A stretch of DNA of 33,885 nt from Oscillospiraceae bacterium (GCA_017632035.1 JAGBSG010000064.1:1-33885), one strand, 5' to 3'. Shown: positions 16,691-25,587, numbered from the stretch's first letter. The notes: generated from the sequence alone by a model not told the origin. Numbers and translations are program-made.

Positions 16691-16897
16691 GAGGAAAGTT
16701 TGCATTTTGGACATTTTATCAAAAAATTACCGATCTGATAGGCAGAAAACCGGCCATAAAGCCGCCAAATCACCACAGCAGACCGGATACGGCGGTGTTG
16801 AGATATCAGAAAGACAGAAGCTTCGCAATGAACCGGCAAAAAGTTTGATACAAATGGGGTATACTAAGGTATCTGTTTTGCGGGAGTGTGTTTATGA

Positions 16898-18826
16898 ATG
16901 AAGCAGCCGAGAGGGAATCGTGACCTGGAGTCAACGCAAGGAGGAAACACGGCCTGGCGTATGCCTGTTTGGGCAGTGCCGGGTGCTTTTTTCCTGGTAG
17001 AGGTATTTGCGTATGTATTTCTTTCAGCCTCCGGAGGCATGAAGACCAACCTGTGGCCTTTGGTATTTGGGAGTCTGTGGGCAGGGATCCTGTCGGGGAT
17101 CGTTCTTGCTGCCCCAAGGTCGGTTGGACGGGTAGTTTTCGGCTTGCTCTACTTTCCTGCCGCGCTCTATGCTGCGGTCCAGACAGGGTACTTTCACTTT
17201 TTTCGGGAGATGGTGTGGCTTTCGGAATTTCGGTATGCCTCCGAGGGTGCCCGGTTCATTTCGGTGCTGCAGGAATACCCTTTGCGGTGGTGGGTGCTTT
17301 TGGCGGCGCTTTTGGGTCTGGGGGTCATGCTGGTGTGGAGGTTTCCTATGTACCGGGTACACCGGCGGCGTACTGCCATCTTGGCCGGGTGTGCGGCAGC
17401 TTGTGCGGTGGGGGCGTTTTTTCTGCCCCGGTGCATTTTTTTGTATGACCGCCAGACCCAATATGCCGGAACGGATTATAGAAGAGCCAGGTCCGCAGAG
17501 GCTGTGTATACCAACATGTATCACGCTCACGGCCTGTATCAGGTCTGCGGTATCTATCAGACTGGGATGAAAGATATCCACCAGCATTGGATCTATCCTT
17601 TGAGTCCCGGCTATGCCCAGATTCGGCGGCAGGCGAGGGCGGAGATCGAGGCTTATTTTAATGCCCGGGGGGAACGGTCAGAAAATGCCATGACCGGCGT
17701 GTTTGCCGGAAAAAACATTGTTCTGGTGCTAATGGAATCCATGGACGACTGGGCATTGGGAGAGCACACGCCTACCATTAACCGGCTGATGGCAGAAGGA
17801 ATCCGATTCAGCAATTTTTATACCCCGCCCTATGGGGGTGTTCGAACCTTCAATACAGAATTTTGTGTCAATACCGGCAGTTTTCTGTCCAGCGGCGGCG
17901 GATATGCCTTTGACTATGTGACCAACAACTATGGGCACTCTCTGGCCAGCCAGCTGTCCCAACAGGGGTATTCTGCCAAGGTCTATCATTATAACAGCCC
18001 GTCTTTTTACAGCAGGGGAACGTTCTCCCGGGCTATGGGGTATGAGGAGTATGTATCCTATGAAAGCTATATAACCGCCGATAACAGGGCTGCGCTGTAT
18101 GACGATCAGTTTCTGTTTGATCAGGGGGCTGTATCCGAAAGCTTTTTCCGGGAAGGCAGGAAGCTGAATTTTATCATTACCCATGCTGCCCATATGAGCT
18201 ACCGTTACAATGAGAGTCTCAGTGCCTGGGGATTGCAGAAGTACCCCCAATACCGGGGACTGACGGGCCATGAGGAAGAGGATTGTATGTACCTCAAGGC
18301 CAGACTCGTGGATGATATGTTTGCCCGGCTGCTGGAGGACCTGGAAGCCCATGGAGAACTGCAGGATACGGTGATCGTGGCCTTTACGGATCACTATACC
18401 TATGGCATCCAGGATACGCAGCTGCTCATGGAACGCTCCGGTGTGGAAGACAGTCTTTTGCTGGAGAAAACTCCCTGTTTCATTTGGAGTGTGGATGGTT
18501 TTTCCATGGAGGTGGATAAAACGCTGAATACAGCGGATCTGCTGCCTACGGTGCTGAATCTGATGGGTATATCATCGCCCTATCAATATTTGGGTCAGGA
18601 TGCTTTTGACCCTGCATATCCGGGCTATGCGGTCTTTTCCGACGGAAGCTGGGTCAGTCAGGGCGCAGCGTATTCCGCTGCCAGTGAAAGGGTGCTGCGT
18701 CTGGAAGAAGGGGCAGATGTGTCAGAGCAGCGCATGGAGGAGATGGCGCGGCTGGTCAATGACTTTGTGCACATCAACAACCTGCTCCTGGAAACCGATT
18801 ATTACGCCCAATCCGTGTATGAATAA
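16898..18826 (+). CDS. LTA synthase-like membrane phosphoglycerol transferase (sulfatase fold)
   Basis: The 642-residue protein has about five N-terminal membrane helices (residues about 22-175) and a large extracellular sulfatase-fold domain. Motifs are NIVLVLMESMDDW (metal-binding Glu), the GVRTFNTEFC segment with the nucleophilic Thr equivalent to the LtaS TSDSEF motif, and FTDHYTYG with the metal-binding Asp/His. The family transfers glycerol phosphate from phosphatidylglycerol to build lipoteichoic acid or related polymers. The start at 16898 follows GGGAG by 11 bases and is the only ATG before the first helix apart from 16961; the next in-frame codon upstream is a stop. A better ribosome site (AAGGAGG, 16940) has no suitable start codon after it. 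LTA polymerase versus other substrate is not decided. Confidence 0.87.
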   Translation: MKQPRGNRDLESTQGGNTAWRMPVWAVPGAFFLVEVFAYVFLSASGGMKTNLWPLVFGSLWAGILSGIVLAAPRSVGRVVFGLLYFPAALYAAVQTGYFHFFREMVWLSEFRYASEGARFISVLQEYPLRWWVLLAALLGLGVMLVWRFPMYRVHRRRTAILAGCAAACAVGAFFLPRCIFLYDRQTQYAGTDYRRARSAEAVYTNMYHAHGLYQVCGIYQTGMKDIHQHWIYPLSPGYAQIRRQARAEIEAYFNARGERSENAMTGVFAGKNIVLVLMESMDDWALGEHTPTINRLMAEGIRFSNFYTPPYGGVRTFNTEFCVNTGSFLSSGGGYAFDYVTNNYGHSLASQLSQQGYSAKVYHYNSPSFYSRGTFSRAMGYEEYVSYESYITADNRAALYDDQFLFDQGAVSESFFREGRKLNFIITHAAHMSYRYNESLSAWGLQKYPQYRGLTGHEEEDCMYLKARLVDDMFARLLEDLEAHGELQDTVIVAFTDHYTYGIQDTQLLMERSGVEDSLLLEKTPCFIWSVDGFSMEVDKTLNTADLLPTVLNLMGISSPYQYLGQDAFDPAYPGYAVFSDGSWVSQGAAYSAASERVLRLEEGADVSEQRMEEMARLVNDFVHINNLLLETDYYAQSVYE

Positions 18827-18836
18827 CGCAAAATAG

Positions 18837-18862
18837 CAGGCTGTACCGAAAGGTGCAGCCTG
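18837..18862 (+). terminator. Hairpin after the LTA synthase-like gene
   Basis: An 11-bp stem with one G-T pair (18837-18847 with 18852-18862) closed by a GAAA tetraloop begins 10 bases past the stop. Only TTCGATT follows, so the T-tract is weak. Confidence 0.65.
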
Positions 18863-18899
18863 TTCGATTGGGCTTCAAATGTCTGCCGAAAACTCTTGC

Positions 18900-18928
18900 T
18901 TGTAAACAGATCGGGGCTTTGCTATAAT
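18900..18928 (+). promoter_or_regulatory. Promoter of the endonuclease/exonuclease/phosphatase gene
   Basis: TTGTAA (18900-18905), 17 bases, perfect TATAAT (18923-18928). Confidence 0.75.
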
Positions 18929-18976
18929 GAAAACAGGCTGTGGAATCAAAAAAAGAGCCCTAAAAGGATGGATTGT

Positions 18977-20047
18977 ATGAAAAAGCGAATCTTCCGGAAA
19001 CTGTTGATTATATTGGGTGGGGTCGTGGGAGTGATTCTCTTGGCCCTGATCGCACTGATCGTTTTTTTGACAGTTACGGAGTATAGGCCGGAGGAACGCC
19101 AGACGGCTGAGCGGATCGAGCTGGATGACGATACTGCCCCCGCAGGGAAGAGCCTGACGGTATACAGCTGGAATATTGGTTATGCCGGTCTGGGTAAGGA
19201 ATCTGACAGCTTTATGGATGGCGGAACTATGGTGAACCCGCCCAGCCAGGAGGCAGTTGAGAAGAATTTTTCCGGGGTGAAGGACTTTATAGCTGCCCAT
19301 AAGGCAGATGCCTGGATGCTGCAGGAGGTGGACCTGAACTCCGCGCGTACCAAAGGAATGGATCAGCTGAAGCGGCTTGCTGAGGTTTATACCGGAAATC
19401 TGGCCTTTGCCTACAACTACAAGTGCGCCTTTGTGCCGATTCCTGTTCCGCCCATCGGTCGGGTGGAGAGTGGAATCGCCACCATGACGAAAGTGCAGAT
19501 GGATGGGAATGCGGAGCGTGTTGCGCTGCCGTGCCCATTCTCCTGGCCTGTGAGGACGGCTAACCTAAAAAGGTGTCTGCTGGTGACTCGGCTGGCTGTC
19601 AGCGGAACAGATCGGGAGCTGGTGCTGGTCAATCTCCATTTGGAGGCTTATGACGATGGAGAGGGAAAGCTGGCCCAGACCAAGCGGCTGCTGGAGCTTC
19701 TTCAGGCCGAATATGAGAAAGGGAATTATGTGATCGCCGGCGGAGATTTTAATCAAACCTTCCCGGGAACTCTGGATACCTTCCCGATCCGTAATGACCG
19801 TTATTGGACACCAGGTGTCATGGAGAACACAGCCTTGCCCGAAGGATGGCAGTACGCTTACGACGGCGATACGGCCACATGCCGTTTGCTGGACCGGCCC
19901 TATGACAAGAACAGCCAGCTTTATGTGCTGGACGGCTTTATCGTATCGCCCAATGTGCAGATCGACGCTGTTGAGGCGGTGGACCTGGGCTTTGCGCATT
20001 CCGACCACAATCCGGTCAAACTGAATGTGACCCTGCTGGAGGGGTAA
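18977..20047 (+). CDS. Membrane-anchored endonuclease/exonuclease/phosphatase family protein
   Basis: The 356-residue protein has an N-terminal signal anchor (LLIILGGVVGVILLALIALI). An EEP domain follows: YSWNIGYAG (metal-binding Asn), LQEVDLNS (catalytic Glu), VNLHLEAY, IAGGDFNQ (Asp/Asn pair) and the terminal HSDHNPV (catalytic His). The catalytic domain would face outside. Substrates in the superfamily range from DNA to phospholipids and inositol phosphates and cannot be chosen here. The start at 18977 is supported by AAAGGAT 9 bases before it. The upstream neighbour is the LTA synthase-like gene, so an envelope role is plausible. Confidence 0.85.
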   Translation: MKKRIFRKLLIILGGVVGVILLALIALIVFLTVTEYRPEERQTAERIELDDDTAPAGKSLTVYSWNIGYAGLGKESDSFMDGGTMVNPPSQEAVEKNFSGVKDFIAAHKADAWMLQEVDLNSARTKGMDQLKRLAEVYTGNLAFAYNYKCAFVPIPVPPIGRVESGIATMTKVQMDGNAERVALPCPFSWPVRTANLKRCLLVTRLAVSGTDRELVLVNLHLEAYDDGEGKLAQTKRLLELLQAEYEKGNYVIAGGDFNQTFPGTLDTFPIRNDRYWTPGVMENTALPEGWQYAYDGDTATCRLLDRPYDKNSQLYVLDGFIVSPNVQIDAVEAVDLGFAHSDHNPVKLNVTLLEG

Positions 20048-20059
20048 ATACAGATTGAC

Positions 20060-20091
20060 GGCCTGCTGCGACAAATCGCAGCAGGCCTTTT
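20060..20091 (+). terminator. Terminator of the endonuclease/exonuclease/phosphatase gene
   Basis: A perfect 12-bp stem (20060-20071 with 20076-20087), CAAA loop, then TTTTA. Confidence 0.88.
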
Positions 20092-20101
20092 AGTTGCAAT
20101 T

Positions 20102-20887
20102 TTATAGCTTGTGAAATACGGGCTTGCGGTTTTCAAAGGTGCACACATGGCCGAAGATATCTTTCAGCAGGGCCAGTGCTTCCGGTACATACTGACCCAC
20201 ACGGGTGGCATTGTGGGCATCGGAGCCGACCGTCACGATCTCGCCGCCCAGCTCTTTGAACCGCTGCAGGTATTCTCTGGAGGGCAGGAAGGTGTGTGCC
20301 CGATCTACGCCGCTGGTATTGAGCTCCATTCCGATACCCTTGGTGATCAGAAGCTTCATGATCTCGTCGGTCAGATCCCGGAAATCATCGAAGGGGACAC
20401 CGCTGTGGGAGGGGTTGTGCGGGGATTTGCATACATAGGTCAGATGGCCCAGCACATCAAAGCTGCTGTGTACCTTCACACAGTCCAGTACGCCCTGCAG
20501 GTATTTGCGAAAGGCTTCATATATGTTGATGCCCTCCCAGTAGGCAGCTTCGTAGGGGTCGTGGCCGGCGACATAGTGTACGCTGCCTATCACGAAATCA
20601 AAGCTGCAGGCCTTCAAAAGGGAATCCAGCTGGGGCGCGTTCCAGACGGTCATGCCAAACTCCACGCCCTTGCGGATGGACAGCCCCGAAAACTCCAGTG
20701 CGTCGTACGCAAGGCGGTAACGCTCCAGGCTGAACAGGTCCGGCGTGTCCGCCGGGTCGGTCTTATAATCGTAATGGTCTGTGAAGCAGATCTCTTTCAG
20801 CCCCAGTTCCTGTGCTGCCCGGCACATGTCAGGGGCAGGGGAGGAGCTATCAAAGGATATGCTGCTGTGCAGATGAAAGTCGAACAT
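20102..20887 (-). CDS. PHP-domain phosphatase, histidinol-phosphatase-like
   Basis: A 261-residue PHP-fold metal-dependent phosphatase. Metal ligands appear in order: DFHLHSS, FTDHYDY, GVEFG, GSVHY, LGHLTY, ELNTSG and GSDAHN. This order matches the HisJ/HisK type histidinol phosphatases, which act in histidine synthesis. No other his gene is in the window, so the substrate is uncertain. The start at 20887 has GAGGAG 8 bases upstream and places the first HxH at residues 5-7, as in the family. It ends convergent with the EEP gene. Confidence 0.86.
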   Translation of the reverse strand: MFDFHLHSSISFDSSSPAPDMCRAAQELGLKEICFTDHYDYKTDPADTPDLFSLERYRLAYDALEFSGLSIRKGVEFGMTVWNAPQLDSLLKACSFDFVIGSVHYVAGHDPYEAAYWEGINIYEAFRKYLQGVLDCVKVHSSFDVLGHLTYVCKSPHNPSHSGVPFDDFRDLTDEIMKLLITKGIGMELNTSGVDRAHTFLPSREYLQRFKELGGEIVTVGSDAHNATRVGQYVPEALALLKDIFGHVCTFENRKPVFHKL

Positions 20888-20917
20888 ACAAAAAACTCCT
20901 CGTTGGTGGATGCTGCC

Positions 20918-20945
20918 ATTATAGCATAATTTCCAAAAATGTAAA
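20918..20945 (-). promoter_or_regulatory. Promoter of the PHP phosphatase gene
   Basis: On the minus strand TTTACA (20940-20945), 16 bases, TATAAT (20918-20923). Confidence 0.72.
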
Positions 20946-21026
20946 TACAACGACATAAGGTGGGGGGAATGGATAATTTCACAAAAAATGTTTGCAAATT
21001 TTGTGGATTATTTTAACGGCTGTGGA

Positions 21027-21055
21027 TTGTCAGGTGGAAAGCTTTGTGCTATAAT
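21027..21055 (+). promoter_or_regulatory. uxuA operon promoter
   Basis: TTGTCA (21027-21032), 17 bases, perfect TATAAT (21050-21055). The leader is about 57 bases. No obvious operator palindrome is seen, though the AT-rich stretch 20975-21020 could bind a regulator. Confidence 0.75.
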
Positions 21056-21118
21056 CATTTTAACATAGTCTGATCTCTAATTGAGAACGGGCGGAATTGA
21101 TTACATGGAGGATTACTT

Positions 21119-22210
21119 ATGCCAATGCAAATGGGTTTCCGTTGGTACGGTGAGGGCAATGACAAGATCAGCCTGTCTGACATCAAGCAGATCCCCGGCG
21201 TGACCAGCATTGTCTGGGCCCTGCATCACAAGATGCCCGGCGAGATCTGGGAGGAAAGCGAGATCGCTGAGGTCAAGGCCCAGTGTGACAAGTACGGCTT
21301 CAATATCGATGTGGTGGAATCCGTCAATGTCCATGACGACATCAAGATCGGCAAGCCTACACGGGATCAGTACATTGAGAACTACAAGATCACTATGCGC
21401 AATCTTGCCAAGTTCGGTGTCAAGGTCATCTGCTATAACTTTATGCCGATTTTCGACTGGACACGGTCCAATCTGTTCCACGAGGTTGGAGACGGCTCTA
21501 CTGCCCTGTTCTATGAAAAGGGTATGATCCAGGATGATTACAATGCTATGGCAAAGTACATTCTGGACTTTACCGAGAAGTACAATATGTCCTTCCCCGG
21601 GTGGGAGCCTGAGCGTATGGCCAAGCTGGACCAGCTGTTTAAAGACTATGCCGATGTGGACCATGAGAAGCTGTGGGCCAACCTGAAATACTTCCTGGAG
21701 GCTTTGATGCCTACCTGCGAGGAGACCGGCATTAAAATGGCCATCCATATGGACGATCCCCCATGGGATATCTTCGGCCTGCCCAGACTGCTGATCAACG
21801 AGGCCAATATCGACCGCTTCCTGAAGATGGTAGACCACCCCTGCAACTGCCTGACCCTGTGCTCCGGCAGCCTGAATGCCGATCCCAACAACAATGTTGC
21901 CGAGATCGTCCGCAAGCACTGCGACCGCATCGCTTTTGCCCACATCCGTAATGTCAAGCATTTCCCCAACGGCGACTTCTCTGAGGCCTCCCACCGGGAT
22001 TGCGACGGCGATACCGGCATTGTGGAGATCCTGAAGGCATACCACGCGTGTGGCTACGAGGGCTACATCCGCCCCGACCATGGCCGTCACCTGTGGACCG
22101 AAGGCCCCGGCAATGTCCGCCCCGGTTACGGTTTGTATGACCGCGCTCTGGGTATTATGTACATGCTGGGCGTTTGGGATCTGCTCGAGAACCAGAAGAA
22201 CAGTAAGTAA
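21119..22210 (+). CDS. uxuA: Mannonate dehydratase
   Basis: The 363-residue enzyme dehydrates D-mannonate to 2-keto-3-deoxy-D-gluconate in glucuronate breakdown. The TIM-barrel metal site is visible as IHMDDPPWDIFG (His), TLCSGSLNADPNNN (Cys), FAHIRNVK (His) and IRPDHGRH (Asp). Length is normal for UxuA. GGAGG lies 8 bases before the ATG. It is followed 23 bases later by an SDR gene in the same operon. Codon choice is strongly biased to C- and G-ending codons compared with its neighbours, which suggests high expression. Confidence 0.96.
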   Translation: MPMQMGFRWYGEGNDKISLSDIKQIPGVTSIVWALHHKMPGEIWEESEIAEVKAQCDKYGFNIDVVESVNVHDDIKIGKPTRDQYIENYKITMRNLAKFGVKVICYNFMPIFDWTRSNLFHEVGDGSTALFYEKGMIQDDYNAMAKYILDFTEKYNMSFPGWEPERMAKLDQLFKDYADVDHEKLWANLKYFLEALMPTCEETGIKMAIHMDDPPWDIFGLPRLLINEANIDRFLKMVDHPCNCLTLCSGSLNADPNNNVAEIVRKHCDRIAFAHIRNVKHFPNGDFSEASHRDCDGDTGIVEILKAYHACGYEGYIRPDHGRHLWTEGPGNVRPGYGLYDRALGIMYMLGVWDLLENQKNSK

Positions 22211-22233
22211 TTTACACTTGGAGGTAATGTAAT

Positions 22234-23079
22234 ATGATCAATCTTCCCTTGAATATCGATTATTCCGGCAAAGTAGCCGTTGTGACCGGCGCCGGTGGTC
22301 TGATCTGCGGTGCTATGGCCCGGGCTTTTGCCCAGAGCGGCGCTAAGGTTGCGGCTCTGGACCTGAACGAAGATGCCGTGAAGAAGCTGGCTGAGGAGCT
22401 GAAGGCCGAAGGCTTTATCTGCGAGGGCTACAAGGCCAACGTTCTGGATCCCGAGGCTCTGGAGGCGGTCCATCAGGCAGTTCTTGCCGATCTGGGTCCC
22501 TGTGACATTCTGGTCAACGGTGCCGGCGGCAACAACCCTCGTGCAACCACCGACAATGAGTATCAGCATGAGGCCAAGGAGGGCGGCAAGTCCTTCTTCG
22601 ACCTGGATGCAGGCGGCGTGGACTTCGTGTTCAAGCTGAACTTCCAGGGTACCCTGCTGCCCACACAGGCATTCGCTAAGGACATGGTCGCCAAGAAGGC
22701 CGGCGTGATCCTGAACATCTCCTCCATGAATGCCTATACCCCCCTGACCAAGATCCCTGCTTACTCCGCAGCAAAGGCTGGCATCTCCAACTTTACCCAG
22801 TGGCTGGCTACCCACTTTGCCGGCACCGGCATCCGCTGCAACGCCATTGCCCCTGGCTTCCTGGTATCTGCTCAGAACAAGGCCCTGCTGTTCAATGAGG
22901 ACGGCACTCCCACAGCCCGCTCCGCAAAGATCCTGAACGGCACTCCCACCGGCCGCTTTGTGGATGCTGCCGAGCTGCTGGGCGCGACTCTGTTCCTGTG
23001 TGACGACAAGTCCGCCAGTGCCATCACCGGTGTTGTGCTGCCTGTTGATGCAGGCTTCGCCGCCTACTCTGGTGTGTAA
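22234..23079 (+). CDS. SDR-family oxidoreductase, probable D-mannonate oxidoreductase (fructuronate reductase)
   Basis: This is a 281-residue short-chain dehydrogenase/reductase. The Rossmann motif is VVTGAGGLICGAMA near residue 17, NGAGG follows near residue 92, and the catalytic set is Ser in ISSMNAY with YSAAK. Next to uxuA, the most likely reaction is NAD(H)-dependent interconversion of D-fructuronate and D-mannonate, as for SDR-type UxuB enzymes. That role rests on context. GGAGG precedes the ATG. It shares the strong codon bias of uxuA, and a strong terminator closes the operon. Confidence 0.88.
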   Translation: MINLPLNIDYSGKVAVVTGAGGLICGAMARAFAQSGAKVAALDLNEDAVKKLAEELKAEGFICEGYKANVLDPEALEAVHQAVLADLGPCDILVNGAGGNNPRATTDNEYQHEAKEGGKSFFDLDAGGVDFVFKLNFQGTLLPTQAFAKDMVAKKAGVILNISSMNAYTPLTKIPAYSAAKAGISNFTQWLATHFAGTGIRCNAIAPGFLVSAQNKALLFNEDGTPTARSAKILNGTPTGRFVDAAELLGATLFLCDDKSASAITGVVLPVDAGFAAYSGV

Positions 23080-23098
23080 TTCTGGTATAACGAAATTT

Positions 23099-23141
23099 GC
23101 CGGGAGGCGTCCATTGGATGCCTCCCGGCGTTTGTTTTTTT
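23099..23141. terminator. Terminator of the uxuA operon
   Basis: A 14-bp stem with one G-T pair (23099-23112 with 23116-23129) is followed by TTTGTTTTTTT on the + strand. It also lies just past the stop of the convergent ECF gene. Confidence 0.92.
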
Positions 23142-23709
23142 ATTCCAGAGTCAGGTGACTCTTTTTTAAAGCAGTGCGGATGGTCACTGCCAGCAGGGGA
23201 GCACCGACGATGGCTACGGCTGCGTTAAATGTGGTGGCGAGCAGCTTGCCGCTCAGGACCGCTGCCAGTGCGGCATAGGGGGCAACGCCACTTATCAGAA
23301 CGGCGGTGAGCCAGCTCTTTGCCAGATACAGCACTGCGTAGATCACTGCGCCTGTGATGGTACCCAGCAGTGCCTTGCTGTAGCCCCATTCCTTATGGCC
23401 TGCGTGGACGATAAGACCGGCGACCAGACCGTAAGCACCCTTCATCAGGAAGGTCAGCCAGCATTCAGAAATGTACATCGGGTCGAACATATCGTAAATG
23501 GCAGAGCCAAGACCAGCTGCCAGACCGCCCAGCCAGGGCCCCAACAGGATACCGGACAGAGCACACAGGATGTTGCCCAAGTGGAAAGCGGATGTGCCTA
23601 CAAGATCCGCCGGTACTTTGATCCGCAACGAGGAGCCTGCCACGGTCAGGGCCGCCATGAGCCCCACCAAGACGATCTTTTTGGTTGTAAGTTTTGCTTT
23701 TCTATTCAT
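23140..23709 (-). CDS. ECF transporter S component
   Basis: A 189-residue integral membrane protein with about six helices and the compact layout of energy-coupling-factor substrate-binding subunits. The N-terminus is basic (MNRKAKLTTKKIVLVGLMAAL). The segment HLGNILCALSGILLGPWLGG is typical of S components. It captures a vitamin or related small molecule and works with a shared EcfA/A'/T module encoded elsewhere. The substrate cannot be read from the sequence, and no riboswitch is visible in the short leader. AAGGAGG lies 8 bases before the start at 23709. Confidence 0.85.
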   Translation of the reverse strand: MNRKAKLTTKKIVLVGLMAALTVAGSSLRIKVPADLVGTSAFHLGNILCALSGILLGPWLGGLAAGLGSAIYDMFDPMYISECWLTFLMKGAYGLVAGLIVHAGHKEWGYSKALLGTITGAVIYAVLYLAKSWLTAVLISGVAPYAALAAVLSGKLLATTFNAAVAIVGAPLLAVTIRTALKKSHLTLE

Positions 23710-23871
23710 TTTTGGTACCTCCTTGGGCTTGTTGCTACCATTATAACACTGGCTGGCTATAAATACAGTGCCAAATTACGAGCAAATAACAAGGCCAGAT
23801 TGCACGCGGAGCGTTCTCTGTATATGCACACTGCTTTTGGGGGAAGCTTTCCATATAAAGGAGGCTTTGCC

Positions 23872-24474
23872 ATGGAACAGAATCATCAGGAAACGATTAG
23901 AAATCTTGCCCGATCCTTTGCCGGAGAATCTCAGGCCCGTACGCGCTATACGGTTTATGCCCAGGTGGCAAGAGAAGAGGGTTGGGAGTGGATCGCACGC
24001 ATCTTCGAGGAAACAGCCGATAACGAGGCAGTCCACGGGGAGGAATTTTTGGAGGAGCTGAAAAAACTGGGCGGCTGTGCAGAAACTATTGATCTTTCTG
24101 CAGGATATCCGTTCCAGCTAGGCACTACCCTTGAGAATCTGGCGTATGCGGCTAAGGGTGAACTGCAAGAGCATGATGAAGCATACCCCGCCTTTGCGGA
24201 AATGGCCAGACGGGAAGGCTGCAACGAAGCGGCAAGACTGTGGTTTCAGATTTCCCGCATCGAGGGTGTCCATCACAATACCTTCCAGCAGCTTCTGGAG
24301 CAGATGGAGAAGGGCACGCTGACGGAAAAGAAGAAACCTATCCTCTGGCGCTGCGCAAATTGCGGCTACACTTACGAGGGTGTTCGGGCCTGTGACCCTT
24401 GCCCCGTGTGCGAAAAGGGTAAGGGCTGGCAAATGGGTGAGCTGGATCAAAAGAAATTGATATCGAAAAAGTAG
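23872..24474 (+). CDS. Rubrerythrin
   Basis: A 200-residue peroxide-scavenging diiron protein. The N-terminal four-helix domain has GESQARTRY, EETADNEAVHGEEF and, after the third helix, ISRIEGVHHNTF with ExxH iron ligands. The C-terminal rubredoxin-like domain has CANCGYTYEG and CPVC for the Fe(Cys)4 centre. It reduces hydrogen peroxide in anaerobes using reduced rubredoxin or NADH-linked electron flow. The start at 23872 is set by AAAGGAGG 7 bases upstream; the longer open frame overlaps the ECF gene. It ends in TAG. Confidence 0.95.
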   Translation: MEQNHQETIRNLARSFAGESQARTRYTVYAQVAREEGWEWIARIFEETADNEAVHGEEFLEELKKLGGCAETIDLSAGYPFQLGTTLENLAYAAKGELQEHDEAYPAFAEMARREGCNEAARLWFQISRIEGVHHNTFQQLLEQMEKGTLTEKKKPILWRCANCGYTYEGVRACDPCPVCEKGKGWQMGELDQKKLISKK

Positions 24475-24493
24475 CAGAATCAGTAACTTTCTG

Positions 24494-24523
24494 TTTACAC
24501 AACCCCTGATCGTGTGATATGAT
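24494..24523 (+). promoter_or_regulatory. Promoter of the DEDD exonuclease gene
   Basis: TTTACA (24494-24499), 18 bases, TATGAT (24518-24523). Confidence 0.65.
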
Positions 24524-24557
24524 ATAAAAAGGATTATCAGGAACAGAGGTTGCAGCA

Positions 24558-25550
24558 ATGGATTATATCGTATTGGATATGGAATGGAATCAGCCCTGGC
24601 CCGGCTCGCCATCGGCCAAAAAGGTGCTGCCGGTGCAGATCCGCGGAGAGATCATCCAGATCGGTGCTGTGCGTATCACGGAAGACCAGCAGGTGGCGGA
24701 CGAATTTCAGGTGCTGGTGCGGCCCAAGTATTACCGCCGCCTCAACCGCCGGGTCAGTAAGCTTACGGGAATTAGAGATGCCCGTCTGAAAGAAGAGGGG
24801 ATCCCGTTCCCGGAAGCCATGGAGAAGTTCCGTTCCTGGTGCGGTGGGGAGGTAATCTTCCTCACATGGGGCTTCGATGACATTACCATCCTGCGGGAGA
24901 ATCTGAGGCTGTTTGGGATCGGTGAAGATTGGACCAGCCGTTGGTTCAATGCACAGATGATCTTCAATAAGCAGACGGACGGTTCTACTGCGCAAAAGGC
25001 GCTGAAAACCGCCATGGAGATATTTGGCATAGAGGCCACCAGGCCCGCCCATGATGCCTTGGGTGATGCCTACCATACGGCGCTGATCTGCGCCAGACTG
25101 GATCTTGCCCGGGGTGCGCAAGAGTATGGACAGGCCCTGAAGGACCATGAGAACGGCTTCCATGGGGCAGAGCTGCCGGGTTGTATCAGCCGTAAGGTAT
25201 TCCATGACTATGCGGATAAGCGTGCGGCCCTCAGTGCCATGGCCGGTGCAGAAAATCAGTGCCCCACCTGTGGGCGGCAGATGCTGGGCTCCCGCTGGTT
25301 TGCCCAGCCGGGTCACCGGTATATGGACCTGGCTACCTGCCCGGAACACGGCAAGTTTTTGATCCGTGTTCGGCTGTCAGACCAGGCAGACGGTACTGTG
25401 CGAGTCAGCAGACTGACCTACGAGGCTACCTCGGAGGCAGCGGAGGCCTATGCCCGCCGGGCAGAGAAGGCTGATCCAGAGGAGCGCAGAGGCACTTCCC
25501 GCCGTCGCCGCCGCAGAAGCAAGCTGCCGCCGACGGAGAATAAAGCATAA
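24558..25550 (+). CDS. DEDDh 3'-5' exonuclease with zinc-ribbon-like and arginine-rich C-terminus
   Basis: The 330-residue protein opens with the exonuclease motif I VLDMEWNQ (DxE), motif II WGFDD and motif III HDALGDAYHT, the DEDDh set of the KapD/ERI1-like group. After residue 200 the helical part ends, and two putative zinc pairs appear (CPTCGRQM and CPEHGKF). A highly basic tail follows, with six consecutive Arg and lysines near the C-terminus. The added nucleic-acid-binding parts suggest an RNA-directed role, but this is inference. The start at 24558 has AGAGG about 9 bases upstream. Confidence 0.85.
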   Translation: MDYIVLDMEWNQPWPGSPSAKKVLPVQIRGEIIQIGAVRITEDQQVADEFQVLVRPKYYRRLNRRVSKLTGIRDARLKEEGIPFPEAMEKFRSWCGGEVIFLTWGFDDITILRENLRLFGIGEDWTSRWFNAQMIFNKQTDGSTAQKALKTAMEIFGIEATRPAHDALGDAYHTALICARLDLARGAQEYGQALKDHENGFHGAELPGCISRKVFHDYADKRAALSAMAGAENQCPTCGRQMLGSRWFAQPGHRYMDLATCPEHGKFLIRVRLSDQADGTVRVSRLTYEATSEAAEAYARRAEKADPEERRGTSRRRRRRSKLPPTENKA

Positions 25551-25556
25551 GAAATC

Positions 25557-25586
25557 GCCAGTCAGCAATGCTGACTGGCTGTTTTG
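25557..25586. terminator. Shared terminator of the exonuclease and YwaF-like genes
   Basis: A perfect 10-bp stem GCCAGTCAGC/GCTGACTGGC with loop AAT, then TGTTTTG on +. On the minus strand the flank is ATTTCTT. Confidence 0.82.
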
Positions 25587-25587
25587 C

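Noticed and set aside
16638-16901. 87-codon + frame between asnS and the LTA synthase-like gene
   Set aside because: It starts at TTG without a ribosome site, overlaps the asnS promoter region and has no recognisable pattern.
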